This document shows, one piece after another, positions 1 to 7,362 of a DNA stretch of 27,729 nt; the stretch's first letter is position 1; each line of letters opens with the position of its first letter. The stretch covers positions 1-27,729 of the forward strand of contig CAMLKW010000030.1 of the NCBI GenBank assembly GCA_946480605.1, read 5' to 3'. The notes below the pieces were generated by a model. That model was not told where the DNA came from, ran no database searches, and saw only the letters and a list, made by a program, of their open reading frames with translations. Position numbers and translations under genes: made by a program. This DNA is from an uncultured Roseateles sp. GTDB taxonomy: Bacteria; Pseudomonadota; Gammaproteobacteria; Burkholderiales; Burkholderiaceae.

Positions 1-1203
1 CTGGGCCGGCGCAATGCCCGGGCCGTCGTCGTCCACGATCAGCCGCAACTGCCGGCCGGCCGGCGTGGCGCCGAGGCGCACCTGGGTGCGCGCCGCCTTG
101 CAGGCGTTGTCCAGCAGGTTGCCCAGCATCTCCTGCAGGTCCTGTTCTTCGCCCGCGAAGGCCAGGCGCTCGTCGAGGTCGGCGGCGATGGTGAGGGCGC
201 GGGCTGCGTGCACCTTCTGCATGACGCGCACCAGCCCGTCGGCCACCGGCCGCAGCGGCGTCCTGAGGCCGGCGGCGCCCTGGGCTGCCGCAGCACGTGC
301 GCGGGCCAGATGCCAGTCGACGTGGCGCCGCGCGACCTGCACCTGGTCCAGCACCAGGCCCGGCAGCTCGTCCCGCGCCGCCGCGTCGGCCCGTGCGTTC
401 GACGCGCCCTGGCCCAGGATGGTCAGCGGCGTCTTCAGCGCATGCGCGAGGTTGCCGGCCTGGGCGCGTGCGCGCTCCAGCGTCTCGGCCTGGCGCTCCA
501 GCACGCCGTTGAGGTCGTCCACCAGCGGCTGCACCTCATCGGGATAGCGCCCGGCCAGGCGCTGCGTGCGCCCGTCCCGCAGTGCCGCCAGCGCCTCGCG
601 CAGCCGGGCCAGCGGTGCCAGCCCCAGGGTCACCTGCAGCAGCGCGCCCGCGCCGAGCAGCAGCAGCAGCAGCAGCAGCACGCCCACCAGCACCCGGTCG
701 AAGCGCTCGACGGCCTGGCGCAGCGGCACGGTGGTCGCAGCCACCATGACCCGCCACGGCGCGGCGGCCCCGTCGGCGTGCAGGCCGCGCTCGATCAGCA
801 GCAGCGGCTCGCCGCGCCGGTGGTTCAGCTCGTGCACATGCAGCTCGCCCTGGCCCGGCCGGTCACGCGGCGCGGCCAGGTCCTCGTCCCACAGCGAGCG
901 CGAGCGCAGCAGGCCCGGCCGGCCGTGGGGCCCGGCGCCATCGACCTGCCAGTAAAGCCCGGAGTGGGGCCGGGTCCAGCGCGGGTCGGACAGTCGGCTC
1001 GCATCCAGGCCGGGCTGCCCCTGGGCGTCCACCTCCAGGCGGGCGATGACTTGGTCCAGGTCCGCCGTCAGCCGCTCGACGAACTGCTGCCGCACGTGGT
1101 CGCGGAACAGCACCGACAACGCCAGGCCGGCCACCACCAGCGTCAGGCCCGCCGTGAGCAATGTCACCAGCAGCAGCCGTTGGCGCAGCGAGCGCAGGTT
1201 CAT
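1..1203 (-). CDS. Sensor histidine kinase (PhoQ/QseC-like), 3' end cut by window
   Basis: Inner-membrane sensor kinase that would phosphorylate the response regulator encoded just upstream. About 401 codons are visible and the end of the catalytic domain lies outside the window. Seen: membrane segment 1 at about residues 8-32, a periplasmic sensor region of about 140 residues, membrane segment 2 at about 172-192 containing seven consecutive Leu codons (all CTG), a HAMP-like stretch, the H-box GNLAHALKTPL with His254, the N-box LLDNACKAA with Asn366, and the first G-box DDDGPGI just before the edge. The ATG at 1203 lies 4 nt past the regulator's stop, so the two are probably co-translated. The sensed signal cannot be read from the sequence; the adjacent haem-protein operon suggests redox or small-ligand sensing (inference). 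Confidence 0.9.
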   Translation of the reverse strand, partial: MNLRSLRQRLLLVTLLTAGLTLVVAGLALSVLFRDHVRQQFVERLTADLDQVIARLEVDAQGQPGLDASRLSDPRWTRPHSGLYWQVDGAGPHGRPGLLRSRSLWDEDLAAPRDRPGQGELHVHELNHRRGEPLLLIERGLHADGAAAPWRVMVAATTVPLRQAVERFDRVLVGVLLLLLLLLGAGALLQVTLGLAPLARLREALAALRDGRTQRLAGRYPDEVQPLVDDLNGVLERQAETLERARAQAGNLAHALKTPLTILGQGASNARADAAARDELPGLVLDQVQVARRHVDWHLARARAAAAQGAAGLRTPLRPVADGLVRVMQKVHAARALTIAADLDERLAFAGEEQDLQEMLGNLLDNACKAARTQVRLGATPAGRQLRLIVDDDGPGIAPAQ

Positions 1204-1207
1204 CGAC

Positions 1208-1870
1208 TCAGGCCGGCGCCGCGAGCCGGTAGCCCAGGCCGCGGACGGTCTCGATGAGCTCGGCGCCCAGCTTGCGCCGCAGCCGGCCGACGAAGACCTC
1301 CACCGTGTTGGAGTCGCGCTCGAAGTCCTGCGCGTACAGGTGCTCCACCAGCTCGGTGCGCGACACCACCTGCCCCGCGCGGTGCATCAGGTAGGCCAGC
1401 AGCCGGTACTCGTGCGCCGTGAGGCCCACCGTGACGCCACGCTGCGTCACCGTGCCGGTGCGGGTGTCCAGCGTGATGTCGCCATGCCGCAGCAGCGGCG
1501 ATGCGATGCCGTGGGAGCGGCGCACCAGCGCGCGCAGGCGGGCGAGCAGTTCCTCGGTGTGGAAGGGCTTGGCCAGGTAGTCGTCGGCGCCGGCGTCGAT
1601 GCCGGCGACCTTCTCGTGCCAGCTGTCGCGCGCGGTCAGGATCAGCACCGGCAGGGTCCGCCCCTGGCTGCGCCAGCGCTGCAGCACCGTCAGGCCGTCC
1701 AGCAGCGGCAGGCCGAGATCCAGCACGACGGCGTCGTAAGGCTCCGTGGCGCCCAGGTGCAACGCCGCCTGCCCGTCCGCCGCCTCGTCCACGGCATAGC
1801 CGGCCTGCGCCAGCATCTGCCGCAGCTGGCCGCGCAGCACGGCCTCATCCTCGACCAGCAGCACCCTCAC
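1208..1870 (-). CDS. OmpR/PhoP-family response regulator (QseB/PmrA-like)
   Basis: DNA-binding response regulator of 220 residues, normal for the family. Receiver domain: acidic pocket Glu7/Asp8, phospho-acceptor Asp51 in VVLDLGLP, Thr79 and Lys101 in the DDYLAKPF segment. The C-terminal winged helix (about 125-218) has the typical ARRSHG linker end, a TAHEYRLL region, the recognition-helix motif NTVEVFVGRLRRKLG and the terminal VRGLGYRL. I chose the GTG start at 1870 because it begins directly at VRVLLVEDE and overlaps the upstream PepSY gene's stop in a GTGA motif. An in-frame ATG farther upstream would add a long low-complexity Arg/Pro extension and run through the PepSY gene. It probably binds the paired 11-bp-spaced repeats at 2251-2287, controlling its own operon and the divergent cytochrome operon (inference). 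Confidence 0.93.
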   Translation of the reverse strand: MRVLLVEDEAVLRGQLRQMLAQAGYAVDEAADGQAALHLGATEPYDAVVLDLGLPLLDGLTVLQRWRSQGRTLPVLILTARDSWHEKVAGIDAGADDYLAKPFHTEELLARLRALVRRSHGIASPLLRHGDITLDTRTGTVTQRGVTVGLTAHEYRLLAYLMHRAGQVVSRTELVEHLYAQDFERDSNTVEVFVGRLRRKLGAELIETVRGLGYRLAAPA

Positions 1871-2226
1871 GGCCGACGCTCCGCGGCCGAGGCCGCCGGT
1901 GCCGGGCGCTGGCGGCTCTTCAGCACGACGGCGGTCCGGGCGTCCACCTCCAGCCGCAGCAGCCGACCGCCGCTTTGCAGCAGCTTCAGCTCGTACACCC
2001 AGCGGCCATCCTCCCGCTCCAGCTCCACCTCCAGCACCTCGCCGGGGTGGCTGCGCTGCACCTTCTCCAGCACCGCCTGCAGCGACATCACCTCGCCGGC
2101 CCGCAGCGCGGCGCGGGCCCGGTCGTGGTCGCGCCGGTCGTCCGCGTGCGCGCCGACGAGGCCGCCCGCGGCCAGGCACAGGGCAGCAGCGCAGGGCTTC
2201 CAGCGGGGCCATCGGCATGCGGTCAT
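1867..2226 (-). CDS. Exported PepSY-domain protein
   Basis: 119-residue protein, first gene of the leftward two-component operon. The N-terminus is a signal peptide (basic start, hydrophobic CAAALCLAAGGLVGA, cleavage probably after AHA). Residues about 45-105 match the PepSY pattern: a helix (SLQAVLEKVQRSHPGEV), strands (VLEVELERE, WVYELKLLQ) and the last strand LLRLEVDARTAVVL. PepSY proteins are often encoded beside OmpR-type kinase/regulator pairs and are thought to act in the periplasm as modulators or inhibitors; the exact role here is unknown. Its stop overlaps the regulator's GTG by 4 nt, so translation is likely coupled. The tail after about residue 105 is Ala/Arg/Pro-rich and probably disordered. 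Confidence 0.85.
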   Translation of the reverse strand: MTACRWPRWKPCAAALCLAAGGLVGAHADDRRDHDRARAALRAGEVMSLQAVLEKVQRSHPGEVLEVELEREDGRWVYELKLLQSGGRLLRLEVDARTAVVLKSRQRPAPAASAAERRP

Positions 2227-2250
2227 GAGTGCAGTGTCGGCGGTTGAAGC

Positions 2251-2287
2251 TGAACCGCCGATGAACGGCCGGTTCAGCCTCGGTTCA
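2251..2287. promoter_or_regulatory. Symmetric operator of two 11-bp-period repeat pairs
   Basis: In the 105-bp gap between the divergent operons, GGTTCA-N5-GGTTCA (2271-2287) faces the cytochrome genes. Its mirror, CGTTCA-N5-GGTTCA read on the minus strand (2251-2267), faces the PepSY/two-component operon, with 3 bp between the pairs. OmpR-family regulators of the PhoP/PmrA/QseB type bind two direct hexamers with 5-nt spacers, so this is the likely binding site of the adjacent regulator. The assignment is inference; the repeat geometry is directly visible. Confidence 0.7.
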
Positions 2288-2331
2288 AGGGCGGCTTTCG
2301 ATGATGACCGTGTCTATCCCGAGGACTGCCC

Positions 2332-2730
2332 ATGACACATCGATCCCTTCCCGTCCTGCTGTGGCTGCTTGCCGCCGTGCCACCCGCCGTGCAGGCGCAG
2401 GCCACCACGCCGGCCCGGCTGCAACAGACCTACGAAAGCGCCGCGGGCGCGCCGGCGCAGGCGCAGCGTGGGCGCGGCTTCTTCATCAGCCGGCATGGCG
2501 CCGAGTGGTCCTGCGCGTCCTGCCACGGCCAGCTGCCGACCGCCGCCGGTCGCCACGCGGTGACGGGCAAGTCCATCGACGCGCTGGCGCCGGCCTTCAA
2601 TCCCCGAGCCTTCACGGACGAGCGCCGCGTGGAGAAATGGTTCCGGCGCAACTGCAAGGACGTGGTGCAGCGCGAGTGCACGCCGGCCGAGAAGGCCGAC
2701 GTGCTGGCCTGGCTGCAGTCGCTGCGCTGA
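2332..2730 (+). CDS. SHP-type monohaem cytochrome c (DUF1924)
   Basis: 132-residue periplasmic c-type cytochrome resembling the Sphaeroides Haem Protein (SHP) family. A signal peptide (hydrophobic VLLWLLAAVPPAVQA) is followed by one haem site, CASCH, Cys61-Cys64-His65. In SHP the sixth haem ligand is an Asn that swings away to let O2, NO or other small ligands bind, next to a disulfide. Here Asn107-Cys108 and Cys116 give the same Asn-Cys-x7-Cys arrangement. The start at 2332 has GAGGA 8-12 nt upstream. It is the first gene of a three-gene operon, divergent from its likely regulators; the next gene starts 15 bp downstream. SHP is proposed to receive electrons from the dihaem cytochrome encoded next. 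The physiological ligand is not known from sequence. Confidence 0.88.
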   Translation: MTHRSLPVLLWLLAAVPPAVQAQATTPARLQQTYESAAGAPAQAQRGRGFFISRHGAEWSCASCHGQLPTAAGRHAVTGKSIDALAPAFNPRAFTDERRVEKWFRRNCKDVVQRECTPAEKADVLAWLQSLR

Positions 2731-2745
2731 CCCGGGGAGACCGCC

Positions 2746-3258
2746 ATGCGATTCACGAGAACTTCTGCCCGCTGCATGTTGTTGCTGCTGGCACTGGCGC
2801 CGGCACTGGCCGCTCAGGCCGGCGACCACGGCGCCGCCGCCCGCGTCGCCTGGCCCAAGGCCTATGTGCAGGAATGCGCGGCCTGCCACGTGGCCTACCC
2901 GCCCGGCATGCTGCCGGCGGCCTCCTGGGCCCGGCTGATGGGCGGGCTGGACCGGCACTTCGGCACCGACGCCTCGCTGGACCCGCTGGACGTGCAGCGC
3001 CTGGGCCAGTGGCTGCAGGACAACGCCGACCGCCGCCGCGCCACCGAGGCACCGCCGCAGGACCGCATCACCCGCACACCCTGGTTCGAGCGCAAGCACC
3101 GCCACATCGAGGCGGCGACCTGGCGGCTGCCCAGCGTGCGCTCGGCCGCCAACTGCATGGCCTGCCACACCGGCGCCGACCAGGGCCGCTACAGCGAACA
3201 CGCGCTGCGCATGCCCGAGGGCCTCAGCGCCCGCCAGCGCGCGGCCTGGGATGACTGA
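2746..3258 (+). CDS. Dihaem cytochrome c (DHC-type)
   Basis: 170-residue exported dihaem cytochrome c. A signal peptide (MLLLLALAPALAAQA) precedes two haem-binding sites: CAACH (Cys44-Cys47-His48) and CMACH (Cys137-Cys140-His141). Further His residues such as His71 and the HRH at 118-120 could supply the distal ligands. The layout, N-terminal haem, helical middle and C-terminal haem with an Arg-rich end, matches DHC of the shp-dhc-cytochrome b operon of Rhodobacter and Shewanella, where DHC passes electrons to SHP. A strong GGGGAGA ribosome-binding site precedes the ATG. It lies between the SHP and b561 genes, consistent with an electron relay from membrane to periplasm. Confidence 0.87.
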   Translation: MRFTRTSARCMLLLLALAPALAAQAGDHGAAARVAWPKAYVQECAACHVAYPPGMLPAASWARLMGGLDRHFGTDASLDPLDVQRLGQWLQDNADRRRATEAPPQDRITRTPWFERKHRHIEAATWRLPSVRSAANCMACHTGADQGRYSEHALRMPEGLSARQRAAWDD

Positions 3259-3279
3259 ACCCCACCGATGGAGCCCCTC

Positions 3280-3996
3280 ATGAACACGACGACGTCCCTG
3301 TCCGACACCCCGGTGGCACGCCCGAGTCGGCTGATGATCGATGCGCCGATGCGCGCCTTCCACTGGCTGTTCGCGCTGAGCTTTGCCGGCGCCTGGCTGA
3401 CGGCCGAGTCCGAGCGCTGGCGCGGCGTGCATGTGACGCTGGGCTATGCCTTCGGCGGCCTGCTGCTGTTCCGGCTGGCCTACGCCCTGGCCGGGCCGCG
3501 CCAGGTGAGGCTGGCCCCGCTGTGGCAACGTGTGGCGGGCCTGGGCGACTGGGCGCGCCAGGCCATGGCCGGACGCCTCGACCTGCCGCGGGCGGCCACG
3601 CTGGGCATGGGCCTGGCCATATTGCTGCTGCTGGCCATCGCGGCGCCGCTGGTGCTGTCCGGCTATGCGGGCTACAGCGACTGGCTGGGCCTGGAGGACG
3701 CGCTGGGGGAGGTCCATGAGTTCTTCGCCAACGCCGCCTTGGCGCTGGTCGTCGCGCACCTGGGCCTGATCGCGCTGCTGTCCGCGCTGCGCCGCCGCAA
3801 CGTGGCCGGCCCGATGCTGACCGGCCGAGCGCCGGGGCCTGGCCCCGACCTCGTCAAGGCCAACCGCGGCTGGCTGGCGCTGCTGGTGCTGGCGGCCTGG
3901 CTTGGCTTCGTGGGCTGGCAGGTCTCGCAGGGCGACGCGGGCGCCATGGCCACGCAGGGTGAGCACCAACGCCGTCACCATGACGACGATGACTGA
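3280..3996 (+). CDS. Cytochrome b561-family membrane protein
   Basis: 238-residue di-haem b-type membrane cytochrome, the likely quinol-side electron donor to the dihaem cytochrome c. Four or five membrane helices are visible: about 27-42, 50-70, 108-128, 148-170 and 197-214. Candidate haem ligands are His28 (AFHWLF), His51 (GVHVTLGY), His146 (EVHEFF) and His160 (VVAHLG). I chose the ATG at 3280 because GGAG lies 6 nt upstream; an in-frame ATG at 3268 has no ribosome-binding site. The protein ends with an odd charged tail, EHQRRHHDDDD, which could bind metal or only be a disordered end. Third gene of the SHP operon, tail-to-tail with the ATPase gene 9 bp away. Confidence 0.88.
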   Translation: MNTTTSLSDTPVARPSRLMIDAPMRAFHWLFALSFAGAWLTAESERWRGVHVTLGYAFGGLLLFRLAYALAGPRQVRLAPLWQRVAGLGDWARQAMAGRLDLPRAATLGMGLAILLLLAIAAPLVLSGYAGYSDWLGLEDALGEVHEFFANAALALVVAHLGLIALLSALRRRNVAGPMLTGRAPGPGPDLVKANRGWLALLVLAAWLGFVGWQVSQGDAGAMATQGEHQRRHHDDDD

Positions 3997-4005
3997 ACAG
4001 GCGCG

Positions 4006-6519
4006 CTACCCGTGCCGCTGCCAGGCCACCACCGCGCGGCACCAGGCCCAGGCCAGCAAAGCCAGCGCGGCCGTCAGCGCCAGCAGCGCCGGTGACGGCG
4101 CGGCGAACTTGAACAGCGCCGCCACCTGCGGCACGCCCAGGGCCACGGCGAGCAGGATCAGCGTGGCCAGCGTGATGCCGCGGAAGGCTGGGTTGACCGG
4201 TCGCGGCCCGGCGCCGGCCCAGGTGCGGTTGGCCTGGATCAGCCCCAGGTTGCCCAGCACCAGCACGGCGAAGGCCACGGTGCGCCCCGCGTCGGTGGCG
4301 GCGCCGCCCTGCGCGGCGAGCAGGTAGCCGGCCAGCACCGCGGCCAGCAGGCCCGCGCCCTGCAGCAGGCTCAGCCGCACCAGCGCAGCGTCGAACAGCC
4401 GGGCCTCGGGCCGGCGCGGCGGCTGAGCCATGGCGCCGGGCTCCAGCGCCTCGGCCTCGAAGACGATGGAGCAGGCCGGGTCGATGACCAGCTGCAGGAA
4501 CAGGATGTGCGCCGGCATCAGGATCAGCGGCCAGCCCAGCAGCAGCGGTGCCAGCGCCAGGCCGATGATGGGCAGGTGGGCGGCCAGCACGAAGGCGATG
4601 GCCTTGCGCAGGTTGGCGAACACGCGGCGGCCGTAGCGGATGGTCGTGACCAGCGAGCCGAAGGCGTCGTCCAGCAGCACCAGGTCCGCGGCCTCGCGGG
4701 CCACGTCGGTGCCGCGCCCGCCCATGGCCACGCCGATGTGGGCGGCCTTCAATGCCGATGCGTCGTTGACGCCGTCGCCCGTCATCGCCACCACCTCGCC
4801 CTGCGCCCGGAAGGCCTGCACCAGGCGCAGCTTCTGCTCGGGGCGCACGCGGCAGAACACCTGGGTGTCGCGCAGCCGCGCGGCCAGCGCCGCATCGTCC
4901 AGCGCGTCCAGCTCGGCGCCGCTGAGGGGGCCGCCGGCCACGTCCAGCCCGGCCTGCCGCGCGATGGCCAGCGCCGTGGCCGGGTGGTCGCCGGTGATCA
5001 TGGCCACGCGGATGCCGGCGGCGCGGCATTCGGCGATGGCCGCCGGCACGTCGGGCCGCACCGGGTCTTCCAGTGCCACCAGGCCGACGAACTCGAAGTC
5101 GAAGTCATGCTGTATGGCAGGCAGCTCGCCGGCCGCGAACACGGCGCGGGCCACGCCCAGCACGCGCAAGCCGTCGGCGGCCAGCGCCGCCACCCGGGCG
5201 GCGATGCGCTCGCGCTGCAGCGGCGCCAGGTGACACAGGTCGATGATGGCCTCCGGCGCGCCCTTGGCGGCCACCAGCAGCTCGCGCTGGTCGGGCGAGC
5301 GCCAGACCCGCGACATCGCCAGCAGCTCGCGCGACAGCGGGTAGTCCGACACCAGCGTCCAGTCGGCATGCAGGTGTTCCGAACCCTGCAGCCAGTGCCG
5401 GCCGGCGGTGCCGATGGCGGCCTCCATCGGATCGAAGGCGCGGCGGTGGCTGGACAGCACGGCGTACTCCAGCACCGGATGGAAGGCATGCGCCATGGCC
5501 GCGATGGGCTGGTCCGCCAGCTCGAAGCTGGCGCCATCCGCCCACAGCCGGCGCACCTCCATCTGGTTGCGGGTCAGCGTGCCGGTCTTGTCCACGCACA
5601 GCAGCGTCGTGGCGCCCAGCAGCTCCACGGCCGGGATGCGGCGGGTCAGCACCTGCTCGCGCGACAGCCGCCAGGCGCCCAGGCCCAGGAAGATGGTCAG
5701 CACCACCGGCAGCTCTTCCGGCAGGATGGCCATGGCCAGCGTCAGGCCGGCCAGCAGGCCGGTCAGCCAGTCGCCGCGGCTGACGGCCCAGCCGACGGCG
5801 AGCAGCAGGGCGGTCGAGGCGCCGGCCAGCGCCACGCGGCGCACGATCAGCGCGGTCTCGCGCTGGATGGGCGTGTCGTCCATGGCGATGCCGCCCAGCG
5901 ACGCGCCGATGCGCCCCAGCGCGCTGCGCGGGCCGGTGGCCACCACGCGCCCCTCGGCCGTGCCCTGGGTCACCAGCGAGCCGGAGAAGCAGAGCTGTTG
6001 TTCCGTCGCTGGCGCCGCGTCCGCCGCCTCGCGGGCCAGCTTGAGCACCGGCAGGGACTCGCCCGTCAGCAGTGACTCATCGACAGTCAGATAGCTGGCC
6101 TGCAGCAGCTCGATGTCCGCCGGCACGCGGTCGCCCTCGGCCAGCAACACGAGGTCGCCCACCACCAGCGCCTTGCCCGGCACCCGCACGGGCAGGCCGT
6201 CGCGCAGCACCAACGCGCGCGGACTGGACAGGTCGCGCAGCGCGTCCAGCGCGGCCTGGCTGCGGCGCTTCTGCACGAAGGTGATCGCGATGACCACGCC
6301 GACGAAGCCCAGCAGCATCAGGGCTTCGTGGCGGTCGCCCAGCGCCAGGTAGACGGCGCCGCAGGCCACCAGCAGCAGGAACATCGGCTCGCGCACGACC
6401 TCCCACAGCAGCTGCACCGCCCCGGCGCGGCCGGCCGCCGGCAGTTCGTTGGGGCCGTCGCGGCCCAGCCGGGCCTCGGCCTCCTGGGTGTTCAGGCCGG
6501 CGTGGCTGGAGGTGTTCAC
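4006..6519 (-). CDS. P-type cation-transporting ATPase (P2-like) with atypical ion site
   Basis: 837-residue inner-membrane ion pump. Visible in order: N-terminal cation-ATPase domain (LNTQEAEARLG, GPNELP), actuator loop TGES, M4 motif PEELP (residues 267-271), phosphorylation site DKTGTLT with Asp310, nucleotide-binding KGAPEAI, ITGDHPAT, hinge MTGDGVNDASALK, and a C-terminal membrane domain with LVIDPACS in M6. The usual P2A motif is PEGLP, and the M5 Asn/Glu pair of SERCA is not seen here (AFVLAAHLPIIG instead), so the ion is uncertain; Ca2+ should not be assumed. I prefer the GTG at 6519. An ATG at 6591 is in frame but abuts the ssb terminator's T-run and adds an unlikely Cys/Arg-rich leader. 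Convergent with the b561 gene. Confidence 0.88.
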   Translation of the reverse strand: MNTSSHAGLNTQEAEARLGRDGPNELPAAGRAGAVQLLWEVVREPMFLLLVACGAVYLALGDRHEALMLLGFVGVVIAITFVQKRRSQAALDALRDLSSPRALVLRDGLPVRVPGKALVVGDLVLLAEGDRVPADIELLQASYLTVDESLLTGESLPVLKLAREAADAAPATEQQLCFSGSLVTQGTAEGRVVATGPRSALGRIGASLGGIAMDDTPIQRETALIVRRVALAGASTALLLAVGWAVSRGDWLTGLLAGLTLAMAILPEELPVVLTIFLGLGAWRLSREQVLTRRIPAVELLGATTLLCVDKTGTLTRNQMEVRRLWADGASFELADQPIAAMAHAFHPVLEYAVLSSHRRAFDPMEAAIGTAGRHWLQGSEHLHADWTLVSDYPLSRELLAMSRVWRSPDQRELLVAAKGAPEAIIDLCHLAPLQRERIAARVAALAADGLRVLGVARAVFAAGELPAIQHDFDFEFVGLVALEDPVRPDVPAAIAECRAAGIRVAMITGDHPATALAIARQAGLDVAGGPLSGAELDALDDAALAARLRDTQVFCRVRPEQKLRLVQAFRAQGEVVAMTGDGVNDASALKAAHIGVAMGGRGTDVAREAADLVLLDDAFGSLVTTIRYGRRVFANLRKAIAFVLAAHLPIIGLALAPLLLGWPLILMPAHILFLQLVIDPACSIVFEAEALEPGAMAQPPRRPEARLFDAALVRLSLLQGAGLLAAVLAGYLLAAQGGAATDAGRTVAFAVLVLGNLGLIQANRTWAGAGPRPVNPAFRGITLATLILLAVALGVPQVAALFKFAAPSPALLALTAALALLAWAWCRAVVAWQRHG

Positions 6520-6591
6520 GGCGCCAGGCTCCGCCCCGCGGGGGCTGCACAACCGGGCGCAAACAGGCCTGCCACACACCCCGCTGCCCAC

Positions 6592-6622
6592 AAAAAAGGC
6601 CCGCAGCCAAGGGCAGCGGGCC
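6592..6622 (-). terminator. Rho-independent terminator of ssb
   Basis: Read on the minus strand: an 11-bp stem with one A-A mismatch (arms 6612-6622 and 6598-6608), a 3-nt loop, then six T residues (6597-6592). It lies 29 nt past the ssb stop. The plus strand lacks a T-run, so it works only for leftward transcription. It also argues that the downstream ATPase gene needs its own promoter. Confidence 0.9.
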
Positions 6623-6651
6623 TGACGCGATGCATCGGAGCGGGACGCTAT

Positions 6652-7206
6652 TTAGAACGGAATGTCGTCGTCCATGTCGTCGAAGCCCGTCGACGCCTTG
6701 GGCGCCGGAGCCGGGGCCCGCGGTGCGGGCGGGCGGGCCGCGGCCGGGCGTGCCGCCGGGCGGGCGCCGCCGTCCATGTCGTCGCCGCCGCGGCTGTAAC
6801 CGCCACCACCGCCGCCGCCAGCACCACGGCCGTAGCTGCCGCCGCCGCCTTCGTCGCCGCCACCCATGCCTTCACGGCCGCCCAGCAGCTGCATCTCCTG
6901 GGCAATGATCTCGGTCGTGTAGGTGTCGCGGCCTTCCTTGTCCTGCCACTTGCGGGTCTTCAGGCGGCCCTCGACGTACAGCGGCCGGCCCTTGCGGACG
7001 TACTCGCCGACGATCTCGGCCAGGCGGTCGTTGAAGACCACGCGGTGCCATTCGGTCTCTTCCTGGCGCTCGCCGGTCTCGCGGTTCTTCCAGTTGCGGG
7101 TGGTGGCCAGGCTGAGCGTGACCCAGGCGCCGCCGCTGGGGTTGTAGCGGACCTCGGGGTCCTTGCCGACGTTGCCGATGAGGATGACTTTGTTGACGCT
7201 GGCCAT
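6652..7206 (-). CDS. ssb: Single-stranded DNA-binding protein
   Basis: 184-residue SSB, which coats single-stranded DNA in replication, repair and recombination. Residues 1 to about 110 form the OB fold, opening [20 protein letters not shown] and containing [33 protein letters not shown] and [11 protein letters not shown] long Gly-rich linker (GGGG runs with scattered Tyr, Arg and Asp) is followed by an Ala/Pro/Arg-rich stretch and the canonical acidic tip DDDIPF, which docks partners such as RecQ, RecG or exonuclease I. Length is typical. The ATG at 7206 has AGGCGAG upstream. It is monocistronic: the terminator follows at once. It is divergent from the LytS-type kinase gene. No uvrA lies beside it; uvrA is 18 kb away in this window. 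Confidence 0.97.
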   Translation of the reverse strand: MASVNKVILIGNVGKDPEVRYNPSGGAWVTLSLATTRNWKNRETGERQEETEWHRVVFNDRLAEIVGEYVRKGRPLYVEGRLKTRKWQDKEGRDTYTTEIIAQEMQLLGGREGMGGGDEGGGGSYGRGAGGGGGGGYSRGGDDMDGGARPAARPAAARPPAPRAPAPAPKASTGFDDMDDDIPF

Positions 7207-7239
7207 GACGCTCGCCTGAATTCGATGGGAAGGGCGCGA

Positions 7240-7245
7240 ATTATG
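7240..7245 (-). promoter_or_regulatory. Possible ssb promoter -10 element
   Basis: CATAAT on the minus strand (5 of 6 matches to the sigma-70 -10 consensus) lies 33 bp upstream of the ssb ATG. A CTGACA hexamer (7271-7266) resembles a -35 but the 20-nt spacing is long, so the pairing is weak. Confidence 0.35.
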
Positions 7246-7274
7246 CCGGCCGGCCCCGCCGGGCCTGTCAGCAA

Positions 7275-7320
7275 CACCCCGCAGACCGCATCCCGCACCC
7301 CGCAGACCGCACTTCGTCTC
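7275..7320 (+). repeat. 16-bp perfect direct repeat with 21-bp period, plus a LytTR-like half-site
   Basis: CACCCCGCAGACCGCA occurs at 7275-7290 and again at 7296-7311, a 21-bp period (two helical turns). The second copy runs into GCACTTCGTC (7309-7318), nine of ten identical to the GCAGTTCGTC found upstream of the DUF2306 and DUF4386 genes. It lies about 45-90 bp upstream of the kinase ATG at 7363. A regulatory role, such as autoregulation by the LytTR protein, is inference. Confidence 0.5.
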
Positions 7321-7362
7321 CCCACCCGCCGACCGGCCCGGCCTCGTCCCTAAGATGAAGCC

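Noticed and set aside
1867..2218. Response regulator starting far upstream at 2218
   Set aside because: The extra residues are an Arg/Pro-rich reading of the PepSY gene in another frame; the receiver domain begins exactly at the GTG at 1870.
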